Part shown: positions 7,850-15,578 of the stretch, piece after piece
How positions within the stretch are numbered: the stretch's first letter is position 1
Layout of the letters: each line of letters opens with the position of its first letter
Assembly: GCA_018671175.1 (NCBI GenBank)
Contig: JABHIE010000015.1
Coordinates: 62,001 to 126,000, forward strand
From: Planctomycetota bacterium
GTDB taxonomy: Bacteria; Planctomycetota; UBA1135
Length of the DNA stretch: 64,000 nucleotides
Direction of reading: 5' to 3'
The notes under the pieces: generated by a model
What the model saw: only the letters and a program-made list of their open reading frames with translations
Databases searched by the model: none
Told to the model about the DNA's origin: nothing
Program-made: the position numbers and the translations under genes

Positions 7850-8824
7850 TCATGCCGAGGAAAGGTCTTCACCAGCCAGAATTCTGCTTCGAGAATCAGC
7901 TACGAGTTCATCTAAAAGAGAATCAACATCAAGCTCAGGTACATACCCAAGCAATGCGCGCAAACGAGTTGTGTCTCCGATGAGTTGATCTGCATCGGCG
8001 CCACCTCGCAAACGAGTTTGATCTTGCTTTAAGCAAATCTTGCCTTCAAATCGCTGCAAAAGCCCATCTAATAAATCGCCGACAACTTGACCTTGCCCCG
8101 AGCAGAGATTGACCAAATCGGCTTGGCCAGCGCTGGAGAGGATATCGAGGTAGCCTTGAGCGACCTGCTTGACATGCAAGAAATCTCGCACTCCGCCAAG
8201 CCAGCCGACTGGCAACTCGCCACCGCCGTCGGCCTCGAGTTGCGCTAAGCGCATTGCAAAACTCGGCAAAGCAAAGATGGGTAATTGCCCAGCACCTGTG
8301 TGGTTAAATGGACGAACAACCGTTACGCGATGGCCTTTCTTGCTCAATGCTTGCGCCATGGCTTCCCCGTCGAGCTTGGTGCGGCCATAAACATTGACTG
8401 GCTCAAGAATCTCGTCTTCGCGCAGCGGATGATTAGCGGGCTTGTAAACATGGCCCGACGAAACATGCACGATTGGGCAATCGGGCCAACGCTTGAGAAC
8501 GGACTCATAGAAACGCTGTGGACCCGCGACATTGACGGCTTGCGCAAGCGATGGGTGTGCCTCGCAAACGGGCGGTGACGAGATTGCGGCTAGATGAATC
8601 AGGCCAGAAGGCTCAGGCAGGGCATCAAAATCAGCTACGGCTTCACCCGAGGGAATGCGCGCGGCTTCAGCCAAATTCATGGTCGTGAATGAACTGCCAA
8701 TTGGCAGCTGTGACTCACGCCCGGGGCTACAGAAAGCGGCCCATTGCTGCCCTTGCGACTCGAGCAAACGGCGCAACCATGTGCCAGCAAAGCCGTCTGC
8801 TCCAGTAATCCAAATGGCTGACAT
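7850..8824 (-). CDS. rmd: SDR nucleotide-sugar reductase, GDP-6-deoxy-mannose reductase-like
   Basis: A 324-residue extended short-chain dehydrogenase. The NAD(P) loop is TGADGFAGTWL (residues 7-17). The catalytic Ser lies in VSSGHVY and Tyr-Lys in VYGRTKLDGE. RPFNHTGAGQLPIFALPSFAMR and GVRDFLHVKQVAQGY match the RMD branch, which reduces GDP-4-keto-6-deoxy-mannose to GDP-rhamnose. It starts 16 bp after gmd, the enzyme that makes that substrate, and ends 5 bp before the glycosyltransferase. An epimerase-reductase giving GDP-fucose is less likely from these motifs. Confidence 0.82.
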   Translation of the reverse strand: MSAIWITGADGFAGTWLRRLLESQGQQWAAFCSPGRESQLPIGSSFTTMNLAEAARIPSGEAVADFDALPEPSGLIHLAAISSPPVCEAHPSLAQAVNVAGPQRFYESVLKRWPDCPIVHVSSGHVYKPANHPLREDEILEPVNVYGRTKLDGEAMAQALSKKGHRVTVVRPFNHTGAGQLPIFALPSFAMRLAQLEADGGGELPVGWLGGVRDFLHVKQVAQGYLDILSSAGQADLVNLCSGQGQVVGDLLDGLLQRFEGKICLKQDQTRLRGGADADQLIGDTTRLRALLGYVPELDVDSLLDELVADSRSRILAGEDLSSA

Positions 8825-8840
8825 CTTGCGAGTTGGCGGG

Positions 8841-9845
8841 CTAGGCCAGCGCCTCAGGAAGTGAGCCGCGTTGGCAGGTTGCGCCTTGGTCGATGCGGCG
8901 TTTTAGATCGTAATCAACCATCATCTCGACAAGGCCACGGAAATTGACTTCAGGTTCCCAGCCCAACTTTTCTTTTGCCTTTGTCGCATCGCCCAAAAGT
9001 AATTCGACCTCGGCTGGGCGGTAATACTTAGGGTCAATGGAAACGAAATCGTTGTAATCAAGCCCGACATGCCCAAAGGCAATTTCGCAAAACTCTCTAA
9101 CCGTGTGAGTCTCGTTGGTTGCGACGACATAATCGTCTGGCTCGTCTTGCTGCAACATCAAATGCATCGCCTTGATGTAATCACCCGCAAAACCCCAATC
9201 GCGCTGGGCGTCTAAATTGCCTAGCGCTAAACCATCTTTTTCGCCGCACACGATGGCAGCAACATGATCTGAAATTTTGCGTGTTACAAACTCAAGGCCG
9301 CGACGCGGAGACTCGTGGTTAAACAAAATGCCTGAACACGCGTACATATCGTAACTCTCGCGATAATTAAGCGTAGCCCAATGGCCGTAAACCTTGGCAA
9401 CACCGTATGGCGAACGAGGATGGAATGGCGTATTTTCTGATTGCGGCACTTCGTGTACTTTGCCAAACATCTCGCTTGATGAGGCTTGATAAAAGCGGGC
9501 TTTGGGCGCACAAAGACGCACTGCCTCAAGCATGCGCATCACGCCAAGACCTGTGACCTCACCGGTGTGAATGGGCTCGTCAAAAGAAGCGTGTACGAAA
9601 CTCTGCGCAGCGAGGTTGTAAATCTCATCGGGCTGGCAATCCGTCAATAAGCGCATCAAAGATGCTTGGTCGAGGAGATCGCCATGGACGATTTCGATGC
9701 GGTCGGCGATGTGCGCAAAGCGGCTCACCGATTGGGTAGCCGAGCGGCGCATCATGGCGACAACGCGGTAATCAAGATCGAGAAGATGCTCTGCTAAGTA
9801 GGAGCCGTCTTGCCCGGAAATGCCTGTAATGAATGCTGTTTTCAT
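8841..9845 (-). CDS. gmd: GDP-mannose 4,6-dehydratase
   Basis: Converts GDP-mannose to GDP-4-keto-6-deoxy-mannose with bound NADP. The start at the ATG ending at 9845 gives [22 protein letters not shown]; the upstream in-frame ATG at 9887 only adds an unrelated stretch. The 334 residues contain the Rossmann loop, [24 protein letters not shown] (catalytic Thr/Ser-Glu region), [12 protein letters not shown] (Tyr-Lys pair), [12 protein letters not shown] and [15 protein letters not shown]. First gene of the deoxysugar operon. Confidence 0.95.
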   Translation of the reverse strand: MKTAFITGISGQDGSYLAEHLLDLDYRVVAMMRRSATQSVSRFAHIADRIEIVHGDLLDQASLMRLLTDCQPDEIYNLAAQSFVHASFDEPIHTGEVTGLGVMRMLEAVRLCAPKARFYQASSSEMFGKVHEVPQSENTPFHPRSPYGVAKVYGHWATLNYRESYDMYACSGILFNHESPRRGLEFVTRKISDHVAAIVCGEKDGLALGNLDAQRDWGFAGDYIKAMHLMLQQDEPDDYVVATNETHTVREFCEIAFGHVGLDYNDFVSIDPKYYRPAEVELLLGDATKAKEKLGWEPEVNFRGLVEMMVDYDLKRRIDQGATCQRGSLPEALA

Positions 9846-9978
9846 GGGGAGTGCGAGTTTTTCACCCGAGCCGCAAGGATACCTCAATTGGCCACCCGCT
9901 TCAGGCTACTTTTCTCTTAAGAGTGAGTGATTTGCTGTCGATAAGGAAGGGCTGCCTCACAGGGCAGTTCCCCCGCCC

Positions 9979-11511
9979 ATGGCACCTCAGTTCAATACAT
10001 TCGAGTCATTCCCACCCGACCGCGCAATTCCAGCGGCGGATTTAGCTCGTATCGTGCACGATTTGCGAAATGGAATCGGCGGCATTGCGGGTTTGGCGGA
10101 AATCTTGAGAGGAACCGCGCTACCCGCCGTTCAGGATGAATTGGTCGGAAGTCTCGTAAAAGGGGTCGAAAATCAGCTTCATTTGCTGGATAGCCTCCTG
10201 CAATGGACCTCGGCGCAAAGTGAAACGCGAGATTCCGAGAGCTTCGACCTCGTGGACACCCTGGAAAGTTGCGCGCGACTTCACCACGGATCCACCCACG
10301 ACAAAGATGTACGAATTGTTGTCGATATCGAACCAAGCCTGTCGTCGCGCGTGCTCGGGCCTTCAACCGCTGTCCAGCAATCGGTCTGCAACCTCGTCTC
10401 GAATGCCGTGCGTTACACGGAATCCGGCACGGTCTGCATCCGAGCCTGGCGTGAGAGCCTGGAAAATGTCATCGTAGATATTCTTGACACTGGAGTTGGC
10501 GTGCCAGAATCCTTGCAAGAAACCATGTTTCAGCCTTTTGTTCACGGAAACCACCAAGGAAGCCATGGGCTTGGGTTAGCTATTGTGAGCGAATATATCG
10601 CTGCGATGAATGGGGTCGTTGAGTGCTTGCGTTGCGAAGATGGCGCGCATTTCCGACTCACTCTACCACTCGAAGAGATCAGCCCAGCGCCGACTGCAAT
10701 GGATGCCTCTGGCCAGCGCGTTTTGCTACTCACGGAATCGAAGTTTTTGAGTGAATCCATCTCTCGAGCATTTGCCTATCACGAGTTCCAAGTGTCAAGT
10801 GCGCCATGTGCTTCGGGGGCTTTGGCTATCATAAAATCGCACAAAAAGAGGGGGTCAGAATTTAATTTAATCCTCGTCGATGCAAACCAAGGTGGGCTTG
10901 ACGACGCCGATATCATCACACTTCTTCGTGATGAAATAAATTCGTCAACAACAATCGTTTCTTTGCAGTATCTTGGAGAATCGGCCGCCGTTCAAACGCG
11001 TATCGACCTACCCCTCTGTCGCCGCTCTGTGGCTCATTTTGCGAGCCACCATATTTCAGGTGAGACGGACGAAGTGAATCGTGACAATCGCGACCTCACT
11101 TCGGGCCGTACTTTGCAAACGCATAAAATTGCACCGCAGCAGGTCTTAGTTGTTGAAGACGATGCAATCCAAAGGACCGTCATGCGGCGGATGCTCGAAC
11201 AAGATGGCCATACAGTCGAAGCCGTCGGCTCACTGGCTGATGCCCGCACGCGACTAAGTTTGGCCTCATTTAGCGTGGTTATTTGCGATTATCAATTACC
11301 CGATGGCGACGGTCTAACGCTCGCCCGCGAATTCCATCAGGGCAAACATAGCAGCACACCTTTCTTCTTAAGCACGGGGCAACCAAGCGCAGTGCTTCAA
11401 GCGCGAGCCAAAATGGCCGGTGTGATTGGAATCATGAGCAAGCCAAACACTATAGAAACCCTTAGGGAAGCTTTAGCTGCTCTGACCCATCAGCCACCGA
11501 GCATGGCGTAA
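9979..11511 (+). CDS. Hybrid histidine kinase with a pseudo-receiver and a C-terminal receiver
   Basis: The 510 residues contain no membrane segment. The H-box is IVHDLRNGIGGIAGL with the phospho-acceptor at about His27. The HATPase domain follows: CNLVSNAVRY (N box), DTGVGVPESL (G1) and GSHGLGLAIV (G2), near residues 135-200. A first receiver-like domain (about 245-360) keeps an Asp in ILVDANQGG but lacks the acidic pair and the conserved Lys. The last 120 residues are an intact receiver with VVEDDA, CDYQLPDGDG (Asp near 437) and SKP. No partner regulator is adjacent. The 3' end overlaps the convergent methyltransferase gene by 39 bp. Confidence 0.88.
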   Translation: MAPQFNTFESFPPDRAIPAADLARIVHDLRNGIGGIAGLAEILRGTALPAVQDELVGSLVKGVENQLHLLDSLLQWTSAQSETRDSESFDLVDTLESCARLHHGSTHDKDVRIVVDIEPSLSSRVLGPSTAVQQSVCNLVSNAVRYTESGTVCIRAWRESLENVIVDILDTGVGVPESLQETMFQPFVHGNHQGSHGLGLAIVSEYIAAMNGVVECLRCEDGAHFRLTLPLEEISPAPTAMDASGQRVLLLTESKFLSESISRAFAYHEFQVSSAPCASGALAIIKSHKKRGSEFNLILVDANQGGLDDADIITLLRDEINSSTTIVSLQYLGESAAVQTRIDLPLCRRSVAHFASHHISGETDEVNRDNRDLTSGRTLQTHKIAPQQVLVVEDDAIQRTVMRRMLEQDGHTVEAVGSLADARTRLSLASFSVVICDYQLPDGDGLTLAREFHQGKHSSTPFFLSTGQPSAVLQARAKMAGVIGIMSKPNTIETLREALAALTHQPPSMA

Positions 11512-12204
11512 AACTCGCTCAAGAGTGCGTAAATCGCGGGTCTCAAATTGCATTGCGGCAACCCTTCGTAAAGTAGGGGTTAATTCATTCCCACGGTCTG
11601 GGTAATCTACACTTTCCAACAAAGAAAAGGCCTCGCCAGCAAGTCGGCGGCGAGCCGCTGAATCTGCCCAAGACCTGGCATCATTATCATCTAGATTTTG
11701 ATGAGAACTCGGCGATCGAAACCATTCATACATCGCAATTGCGACGGCATGAGAGAGATTAAAGGAATGCAAGCCCTCTGTTGGGATTTTCACCAAAACC
11801 GAGCATGCCTCAACCTCTTGCTGCTCTAGCCCACGGTCTTCTCGACCGAAGACAAATGCAGGTTTTGCATGCTCGCCCCACTCGGATGCGAGTTTCGGAA
11901 GCGCACTCAAATCAATGACTTGACGATGGCGACCCGATCGAGCTGTAAACCCAACGACATGGCTGCACCCACTTAAGGCATCCGTCAAATTAACGGCCTC
12001 TTGCACGCCCCGCAAAGTTTCAATGGCCGGCGCACCTGTGCGCTCCGCTTCGGTCCCTCTCCAGGTTTGGCCAGCGACAATCGACCAGTCGCTGAGACCG
12101 AAATTAGCCAGCACGCGGGCCACAAAACCCACATTCGCTGGGGTTTGCGGCTCGACGAGAATGATGCGCGGTGATTTCACTTTCCACCATTTTACGACGC
12201 TCAA
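11473..12204 (-). CDS. SpoU-family (TrmJ-like) tRNA/rRNA 2'-O-methyltransferase
   Basis: SPOUT-class SAM-dependent RNA ribose methyltransferase with a trefoil knot. IILVEPQTPANVGFVARVLANFGL at the N-terminus is motif 1. FVFGREDRGLEQQEVEACSVLVKIPTEGLHSFNLSHAVAIAMYEW spans motifs 2 and 3. The 243-residue length with a C-terminal helical extension fits TrmJ, which modifies position 32 of tRNA, but the site here is not proven. The frame opens at a TTG (12204). A GTG at 12180, 8 nt after a TAAAAT box, would be an equally good start. tRNA-Asn lies upstream on the other strand. Confidence 0.85.
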   Translation of the reverse strand: MSVVKWWKVKSPRIILVEPQTPANVGFVARVLANFGLSDWSIVAGQTWRGTEAERTGAPAIETLRGVQEAVNLTDALSGCSHVVGFTARSGRHRQVIDLSALPKLASEWGEHAKPAFVFGREDRGLEQQEVEACSVLVKIPTEGLHSFNLSHAVAIAMYEWFRSPSSHQNLDDNDARSWADSAARRRLAGEAFSLLESVDYPDRGNELTPTLRRVAAMQFETRDLRTLERVLRHARWLMGQSS

Positions 12205-12247
12205 AGTCTAGCCAGAGCCGCCGAAGCCGTGTATACTTCTCGCCCAT

Positions 12248-12323
12248 TCCCTGATAGCTCAGTTGGTAGAGCAGCTGACTGTTAATCAGCTTGTCACAGG
12301 TTCAAGTCCTGTTCAGGGAGCCA
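12248..12323 (+). tRNA. tRNA-Asn (anticodon GTT)
   Basis: A complete 76-nt cloverleaf with an encoded CCA. The acceptor stem pairs TCCCTGA (12248-12254) with TCAGGGA (12313-12319), with G as discriminator base. The D-arm is GCTCAGTTGGTAGAGC. The anticodon stem GCTGA/TCAGC flanks loop CTGTTAA (anticodon GTT), and the T-arm contains GTTCAAGTC. A strong terminator follows immediately. Confidence 0.97.
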
Positions 12324-12329
12324 AAACAG

Positions 12330-12360
12330 CACCACAGCCTCTGGGTTGTGGTGTTTTTTT
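12330..12360 (+). terminator. Rho-independent terminator of tRNA-Asn
   Basis: CACCACAGCC (12330-12339) pairs with GGGTTGTGGTG (12343-12353) across a 3-nt loop, and seven T residues follow directly (12354-12360). This separates the tRNA from the tetR efflux operon. Confidence 0.9.
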
Positions 12361-12366
12361 GTGGGC

Positions 12367-12406
12367 TTGACAAATTCAAACAGTCGTTTCATACTATCGT
12401 TTGAAT
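12367..12406 (+). promoter_or_regulatory. Promoter and inverted-repeat operator of the tetR efflux operon
   Basis: TTGACA (12367-12372), a 17-bp spacer and CATACT (12390-12395) form a good sigma-70-type promoter. An 8-bp inverted repeat, ATTCAAAC (12374-12381) and GTTTGAAT (12399-12406), brackets the spacer and -10 and extends into the ATG. The predicted transcript begins about 3 nt before the start codon with no room for a Shine-Dalgarno sequence. The layout fits autorepression by the TetR protein. Confidence 0.7.
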
Positions 12407-13034
12407 GGCTACTCCCCCCGCCGAAACACGCGAACGACTTCTCGATGCTGCTGAGCTTGCTTTTGCTCAAGAAGGCATTCAGCAAGCCTCATTGCGCACG
12501 ATTACGGCAGCCGCGCAAGCAAATTTGGCGGCTGTCAACTACCACTTTGGCTCAAAAGATGGGCTCATTCGAGAAGTCCTTCAACGACTCGTCGGGCCGA
12601 TCAACGCCGAGCGTTTACAGCGGGTCAGCGACGCTGAGGCGAAATACGCCGACAAAATCGTGCCTCTAGAAGAGCTACTTCGACATTTCCTTGAGCCGAC
12701 GCTTCAAATGTTTGCCTCGGGCCGCTCGCATATCCCGACCCTGATTAGCCGCTTTCATCACGAAACGAGCCCCGCGGTTGCCGAAACAATGGCAGCCGTC
12801 CTTGAGCCTGTAGTCGGTCGCTTCCTTCAAGCCCTCATGCGTTCGGTGCCGAGCCTCACCATTGAGCGCGCCCTATTGCGGGGTCAATTTATGGTCGGAG
12901 CACTCCTTGAGACCTTGAGCCTCAACCCTGAGGTCCTCAAGCTCATGCAACCTGCAGGGGTCGATTCACTTCCCCGACTCAACATGCTTGATGAGCTCGT
13001 TACCTTTTGCGCGGCCGGTTTTCGCCATGAATAA
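12405..13034 (+). CDS. TetR-family transcriptional regulator
   Basis: A 209-residue repressor-type protein. The N-terminal helix-turn-helix covers about residues 8-55: TRERLLDAAELAFAQEGIQQ, then the recognition region ending LAAVNYHFGSKDGLI, the TetR hallmark. The C-terminal ligand-binding domain is helical and typical of AcrR-like CerR/YbiH groups. It is the first gene of a four-gene efflux operon and overlaps the next gene by 8 bp. The inverted repeat over its start codon is the likely operator, so it probably represses the pump until a ligand binds. The ligand is unknown. Confidence 0.93.
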   Translation: MATPPAETRERLLDAAELAFAQEGIQQASLRTITAAAQANLAAVNYHFGSKDGLIREVLQRLVGPINAERLQRVSDAEAKYADKIVPLEELLRHFLEPTLQMFASGRSHIPTLISRFHHETSPAVAETMAAVLEPVVGRFLQALMRSVPSLTIERALLRGQFMVGALLETLSLNPEVLKLMQPAGVDSLPRLNMLDELVTFCAAGFRHE

Positions 13035-14418
13035 ATTCTCTCTCTTTTCGATTTGCAGCTTGGCTCTTGTCGCTTGTCAATCCACTGAGCCTCTTACAAC
13101 GCCAGCGGCCCCAATTCCAAACTGGTGGGCTTCTCTCGAAAGCGAGGGCTTAGATGCTTCGATTGCATCCGCGCTTGGCGCCAACCTTGAGTTGCAATCC
13201 ATGGCATCGGCCGTACAAGCCTCAGCCGATCGAGTGCGGATGGCAGGCGCTGATTTACTTCCCCAAGTTGGTGCAGGTTTCGACTGGAATCGTAACCAGC
13301 GCAACTTCATCGGGCTGCCCATCCCTGGCGCTGGTGATGTCCTTCCCGTCATGAGCACCGCGACGGGGATGACCATCCAACTTTCCTGGGAGGTTGATTT
13401 ATGGGGACGCATCTCATCCGGTCAACGCGCTGCGGTTGCCGATCATCTTTCTCTCCAGGCTCAATTTGCAGCCGCTCAACTCTCCCTTTCTGGGCAAGTC
13501 GCCAAATCATATTTTGCTTGGGTCGAAGGCTTGGGCCAACTTCAACTTTTACAAGCGCGGCATCAAATCGCACAAGACAAACTCCAATTGCTAAAGAAGC
13601 GATTTGATCTTGGGCTACTTTCCGCAAATGCGATTCACCAGGCGCGTGCATCAATTGACGGCCTCGATGCATCACTGGCCAGTCGACAGCGAGCCAATCA
13701 CGACTTGCAAAGGCAGCTCACTTTGCTGCTTGGCCATGCGCCGCTCACAACCGTTCAAGCAGATGCCGTGGCGAGAGCCAATGCAATGCTTCCCAAAATT
13801 CCGAGCCACGCACCAGCAAATCTTCCTGCCGATTTACTTCAGAGGCGTCCCGATGTGGCCGCGGCTGAATCAAAGGTTCGTGCAGCGACGGCGCGCTCGG
13901 AAATGGCTCAAGCGGCCTTGTATCCGCAATTTAGCCTATCTGCGTCAGGCGGCACTTCCAGCAACGAACTGAGTGATTTACTAAGTGGCGACTTCAAAGT
14001 CTGGAGCCTCGGCAGCAATCTTCTTGTGCCTCTCTTCCAAGGAGGTCGTTTGCGCGCCCGGCGAGATGCAGCCCTCCATGATGTAGAGAGATTGCAGATT
14101 GCATTTGCGCAAAAGCTCCTTGTTGCGGCACATGAAGTTGCGGCAGCACTCGATCATGAATTTTTATTGCGCCAAGAGCACCTTGCTGCGACACGCAGTT
14201 CAAAGCGCATCTTGAGTATTGAGACTCAACAGCGAGAGGCATTTGCACGGGGCACGATTAACGCGCTTGCCGTTTTACAGGCTGCTGACCAAAGCTTACT
14301 TGCTCAAAGTCGTGAGTTAACTCTCCAGACTTTCCTCCTCTGGAACCGCACTGACCTCCATCTCGCATTGGGTGGAATTTTCCCTTCCACGAAAACTACG
14401 CCACAACTGAACCGATGA
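13027..14418 (+). CDS. Outer-membrane efflux lipoprotein, NodT/TolC family
   Basis: Outer-membrane channel of a tripartite RND pump. The start at ATG 13027 gives MNKFSLFSICSLALVACQS with a lipobox at LVAC; a longer upstream start at 12988 would lose the signal peptide. The 463 residues include long helical hairpins and the family motifs ADLLQRRPDVAAAESKVRAATA (about 270-290), AALYPQFSLSASGG and VPLFQGGRLRARRD. The start overlaps the tetR end and its TGA overlaps the adaptor gene in ATGA, so the operon is translationally coupled. Confidence 0.93.
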   Translation: MNKFSLFSICSLALVACQSTEPLTTPAAPIPNWWASLESEGLDASIASALGANLELQSMASAVQASADRVRMAGADLLPQVGAGFDWNRNQRNFIGLPIPGAGDVLPVMSTATGMTIQLSWEVDLWGRISSGQRAAVADHLSLQAQFAAAQLSLSGQVAKSYFAWVEGLGQLQLLQARHQIAQDKLQLLKKRFDLGLLSANAIHQARASIDGLDASLASRQRANHDLQRQLTLLLGHAPLTTVQADAVARANAMLPKIPSHAPANLPADLLQRRPDVAAAESKVRAATARSEMAQAALYPQFSLSASGGTSSNELSDLLSGDFKVWSLGSNLLVPLFQGGRLRARRDAALHDVERLQIAFAQKLLVAAHEVAAALDHEFLLRQEHLAATRSSKRILSIETQQREAFARGTINALAVLQAADQSLLAQSRELTLQTFLLWNRTDLHLALGGIFPSTKTTPQLNR

Positions 14419-15578
14419 AAAAAGTCCTCAAAATCATTCTGCCTATCGCTGTTATTGGCGCGGGCTTTGGCGTCAAAAGCCTACTCCTTTCCACGGCCCC
14501 TGTTGTCGAAAGCATCGTCCCTGAAGAATATGCTCTAAGGGTCGAAACGCTTACTCCAATCGCAGAAAGCCATACGCTCTCTATTTCTGCTTATGGCGAA
14601 GTGCAGCCAAACCATCTCCTTACGACAACGGCGCAGGTCCGCGGTGTTGTGCTCAGATTGGGCGACAACATGCAGGTTGGCGCATTTGTCAACAAAGGAG
14701 ATTTGCTTTTTGAATTAGACCGCACCGATTATGAGTTGGCACTCACGGCCGCCCAAGCTGATTTGCGCAAGGCCGACGCCAATTTACAACTCGAACAAGC
14801 TCAAGCTGAGATGGCTCTGCAAGACTGGGCTCAAGTTGGCCAGGGCGACGCGCCCGCACTCGCGAAACATGAGCCACAACTCGCAGCGGCATCAGCGGGA
14901 GTTGACGCGGCGAATGCAAAAATCGCACTCATTCAGCGCGACCTCGCAAGATGCACTTTAACTGCACCCATGAATGCTCGCATTCAAGAGCGGCGTGTTG
15001 CGCCGGGGCAATGGGTCGCCCCAGGCACGCCCTTGGCCGTATTACTTGGCACAGAAAAGGCTCAAGTGGTCGTCCCAATTCCACTTGCTGACCTTGCTTA
15101 TCTTCCGCTCGATGTCAAAGGGGCGTCAGGGCTTCCAGTCGCTCTGCGCACTCAAATTGCCGGGAAAGATTGCTCGTGGCAAGGCTTACTCACTCGCACA
15201 AAAGCGGGTTTAAACCCCTCCAGCCGCACCCTACAGGCTATCGTGACAGTCGTCGACCCGTATGGTTTGCTTTTACCCAGCGACAGCTTAAGCCAAAAAA
15301 ATGCGCTCGTCCCCGGGATGTTTGTCCACGCAACCTTCCAAGGAAACGATCAAGACAATGTAATACGGCTTCCGCGTCGTGTTTTGATGAGCGATAATCG
15401 CATCCCAACGGTTGATGCTGAGAATCGACTTCGCGCACTCAAAGTTGAAGTCTTGCAGCTCACTCAAAAGGAAGTCATCCTGAAGGGTGGCGCGCTAGAC
15501 AAAACGCGAGTTTGCATCACTCCGTTGGCAACATTTATTGAAGGCATGAAGGTCGTCCCGACTGAGGCAAAACGATGA
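14415..15578 (+). CDS. RND efflux periplasmic adaptor subunit (membrane fusion protein)
   Basis: Links the inner-membrane pump to the outer-membrane channel. The 387 residues start with one N-terminal membrane helix (about 5-25) rather than a lipobox. The lipoyl halves are present (VRGVVLRLGDNMQVGAFVNKGDLLFELDRTDY), with an alpha-hairpin of about 80 residues and the return half (APMNARIQERRVAPGQWVAPGTPLAVL). Beta-barrel and membrane-proximal domains follow. Both ends overlap neighbours by ATGA. Confidence 0.93.
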   Translation: MKKVLKIILPIAVIGAGFGVKSLLLSTAPVVESIVPEEYALRVETLTPIAESHTLSISAYGEVQPNHLLTTTAQVRGVVLRLGDNMQVGAFVNKGDLLFELDRTDYELALTAAQADLRKADANLQLEQAQAEMALQDWAQVGQGDAPALAKHEPQLAAASAGVDAANAKIALIQRDLARCTLTAPMNARIQERRVAPGQWVAPGTPLAVLLGTEKAQVVVPIPLADLAYLPLDVKGASGLPVALRTQIAGKDCSWQGLLTRTKAGLNPSSRTLQAIVTVVDPYGLLLPSDSLSQKNALVPGMFVHATFQGNDQDNVIRLPRRVLMSDNRIPTVDAENRLRALKVEVLQLTQKEVILKGGALDKTRVCITPLATFIEGMKVVPTEAKR

